This document shows, one piece after another, positions 40,938 through 41,939 of a stretch of DNA of 41,939 nt. Position 1 is the first letter of the stretch. Each line of letters starts with the position of its first letter. The notes beneath the pieces are model-generated. The model had not been told where the DNA came from and did no database searches. It saw nothing but the letters and a program-made list of their open reading frames with translations. Source of the stretch: Ruminococcus sp. (lineage in GTDB: Bacteria; Bacillota; Clostridia; Lachnospirales; Lachnospiraceae). The stretch spans positions 1 to 41,939 of the forward strand of contig JAMPIB010000032.1 of assembly GCA_023663085.1 (NCBI GenBank), given 5' to 3'. The translations under genes were made by a program, and so were the position numbers.

Positions 40938-41774
40938 TTATATCGTCACCACAATCCCGCCATCGTTGGCATACATGCTGCTGACGCCCGCCGTATCCAT
41001 AACAATGATATCTTTTACTTTTGTTCTGGCAAGCAGTTCTCTTTTCATGAACTCGGCTCTGTCCGGACAGTTACAATGGGAGATCATCAGCGTCCGCGAT
41101 TCCATGTTACCGACTTCTTTTACCATGATATCCGCCAGCTTACTAAGGGCTTTCTTCATGCCGATCGCCTGGCTCTTCTGCTCGATCACGCCATGATTGC
41201 CGAACATGATCGGCTTAATGTTCAAGGTCGATACGACCATGGCTTTTACGCCCGTCAGCCTGCCGTTTTTGCGCAGCGTCTCCAGATTGTCCAGAATAAA
41301 ATAGGTCTTCATCTCATCTCTGAAAGTTTCCAGTTCCTGTATGGTCTCTTCAAAAGAGGCTCCTTTTTCCTGCAGTTCCATCATCTTCAAAGCATACTGC
41401 GTCTCGCCGCTGCTGGCCGATTCCGAATCAAATACATAGATATTCTTCGTTCCATACTGCTCATGATAAAGATTTTTCCCCAGAACCGCACTATTATAAC
41501 TGCCGCTTAGATGCGAAGAAAGCGTAACGACGAAAATATTATCCACATCCGCCCTATAAGCCTCCATATATTTCTCCGGCGACGGACAGGAAGACTTGGG
41601 ACACACCGGGCAGAGCGCCACCTGTGCCAGAAACTCCGCCTGATTAAAGTTTTTGTCGTCCATGATCTGATAATCTCCGACTTCCAGTCCCAGCGGGATG
41701 ATCTGAAATCTCTTATCCTGATGATACATTTCCGGCAGTTCACAACAACTATCTACAATGATCTTATAACTCAT
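40938..41774 (-). CDS. DegV-family fatty-acid-binding protein
   Basis: The 278-aa protein has the DegV fold. It begins YKIIVDSCCELP, has the lipid-binding loop VTLSSHLSGSYNSAVLG (about 84-100) and DSESASSGETQYAL, and carries the second-domain motif LETLRKNGRLTGVKA. DegV/FakB proteins present a bound fatty acid to the kinase FakA, which is not in the window. A ribosome site (GGAGG) lies upstream of the ATG. The last Clostridia-type Cys-rich stretch (CPVCPKSSCPSPEKY, near 55-70) is a usual DegV feature in this group, to my knowledge. Confidence 0.92.
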   Translation of the reverse strand: MSYKIIVDSCCELPEMYHQDKRFQIIPLGLEVGDYQIMDDKNFNQAEFLAQVALCPVCPKSSCPSPEKYMEAYRADVDNIFVVTLSSHLSGSYNSAVLGKNLYHEQYGTKNIYVFDSESASSGETQYALKMMELQEKGASFEETIQELETFRDEMKTYFILDNLETLRKNGRLTGVKAMVVSTLNIKPIMFGNHGVIEQKSQAIGMKKALSKLADIMVKEVGNMESRTLMISHCNCPDRAEFMKRELLARTKVKDIIVMDTAGVSSMYANDGGIVVTI

Positions 41775-41939
41775 AAAGTAAAGCCTCCATAACTATTCCA
41801 CATAGTTTTGATTACTACTTATGATAACATGAGATTATAGAGCTTGTAAATAGGGGGAGGGGATTTTTCTGAAAAAGTTGATAGGTAGTTACCATTCACG
41901 GGTTAACCTCTAGCCATTTTTAGCCCTTCTTTCGGGAGG
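41775..41939. other. Right-end intergenic tail, no gene seen
   Basis: The last 165 bp hold the degV leader and then a segment with the palindrome GGTTAACC (41901-41908) and a G-rich tract (GGGGGAGGGG near 41860). No open frame, RNA gene or clear terminator was found. The unusual final 60 bp might be part of a repeat that continues past the window. Confidence 0.4.

Overview
The window looks like the chromosome of a gut Lachnospiraceae (Clostridia, cluster XIVa-like). The evidence is Gram-positive AGGAGG ribosome sites, consensus sigma-A promoters, a bile salt hydrolase, an alternative homoserine kinase of clostridial type, DUF1653, GerMN and DUF3990/DUF3791 genes, and a comEA/comEC/holA/yqeY neighbourhood. 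Most genes lie on the minus strand. The taxon is inferred from gene content, not from a marker gene.

Region by region. (1) 1-3.2 kb: tRNA-Gly(GCC), a membrane-anchored GH3 glycosidase with an extreme polyacidic cytoplasmic tail, a roughly 400-nt purine-rich candidate non-coding RNA with its own consensus promoter and terminator, and a divergent LUD-domain gene. (2) 3.3-10.4 kb: a soluble hydrogenase-like/chemotaxis-signalling fusion, then the operon glyA-hom-putative homoserine kinase-aspartokinase (threonine branch and one-carbon metabolism). (3) 10.6-16.2 kb: a diacylglycerol-kinase-like enzyme and a PAP2 phosphatase on the plus strand, then a minus-strand run of 5'-nucleotidase, mutY and glycosyltransferase, preceded by DUF1653. 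(4) 16.3-21.3 kb is an accessory block. It holds a small membrane protein under a LexA-type promoter, a B12/radical-SAM-like protein lacking the cluster motif, a 44-aa secreted peptide gene, a 610-aa regulator with a duplicated helix-turn-helix/TPR layout, and a PIN-domain toxin-antitoxin pair. (5) 21.4-23.4 kb: yqeY, a zinc-ribbon membrane protein and holA. (6) 23.5-26.7 kb is a second accessory block between holA and comEC: a DUF3791/DUF3990 toxin-antitoxin-like operon, a bile salt hydrolase with a hairpin leader, and a secreted protein preceded by five tandem 11-bp repeats. (7) 26.8-33 kb: comEA, a two-component system, a GerMN lipoprotein and comEC in one apparent operon. (8) 33-41 kb: a DMT transporter, an orphan solute-binding protein, argD-argB-argJ with a GNAT gene, divergent argG, DUF1294 and a DegV protein.

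The strongest candidate for an undescribed system is the peptide / tandem HTH-TPR regulator / cluster-less radical-SAM-like module at 16.9-20.5 kb. It has the layout of peptide-pheromone (RRNPP) quorum sensing next to a RiPP-type locus. Other signals worth attention are the orphan RNA at 1.9-2.3 kb, the 11-bp repeat array at 26.7 kb, the LexA-type promoter at 16.75 kb, and a recurring translation-leader motif that resembles a split, extended complement of the 16S rRNA tail.
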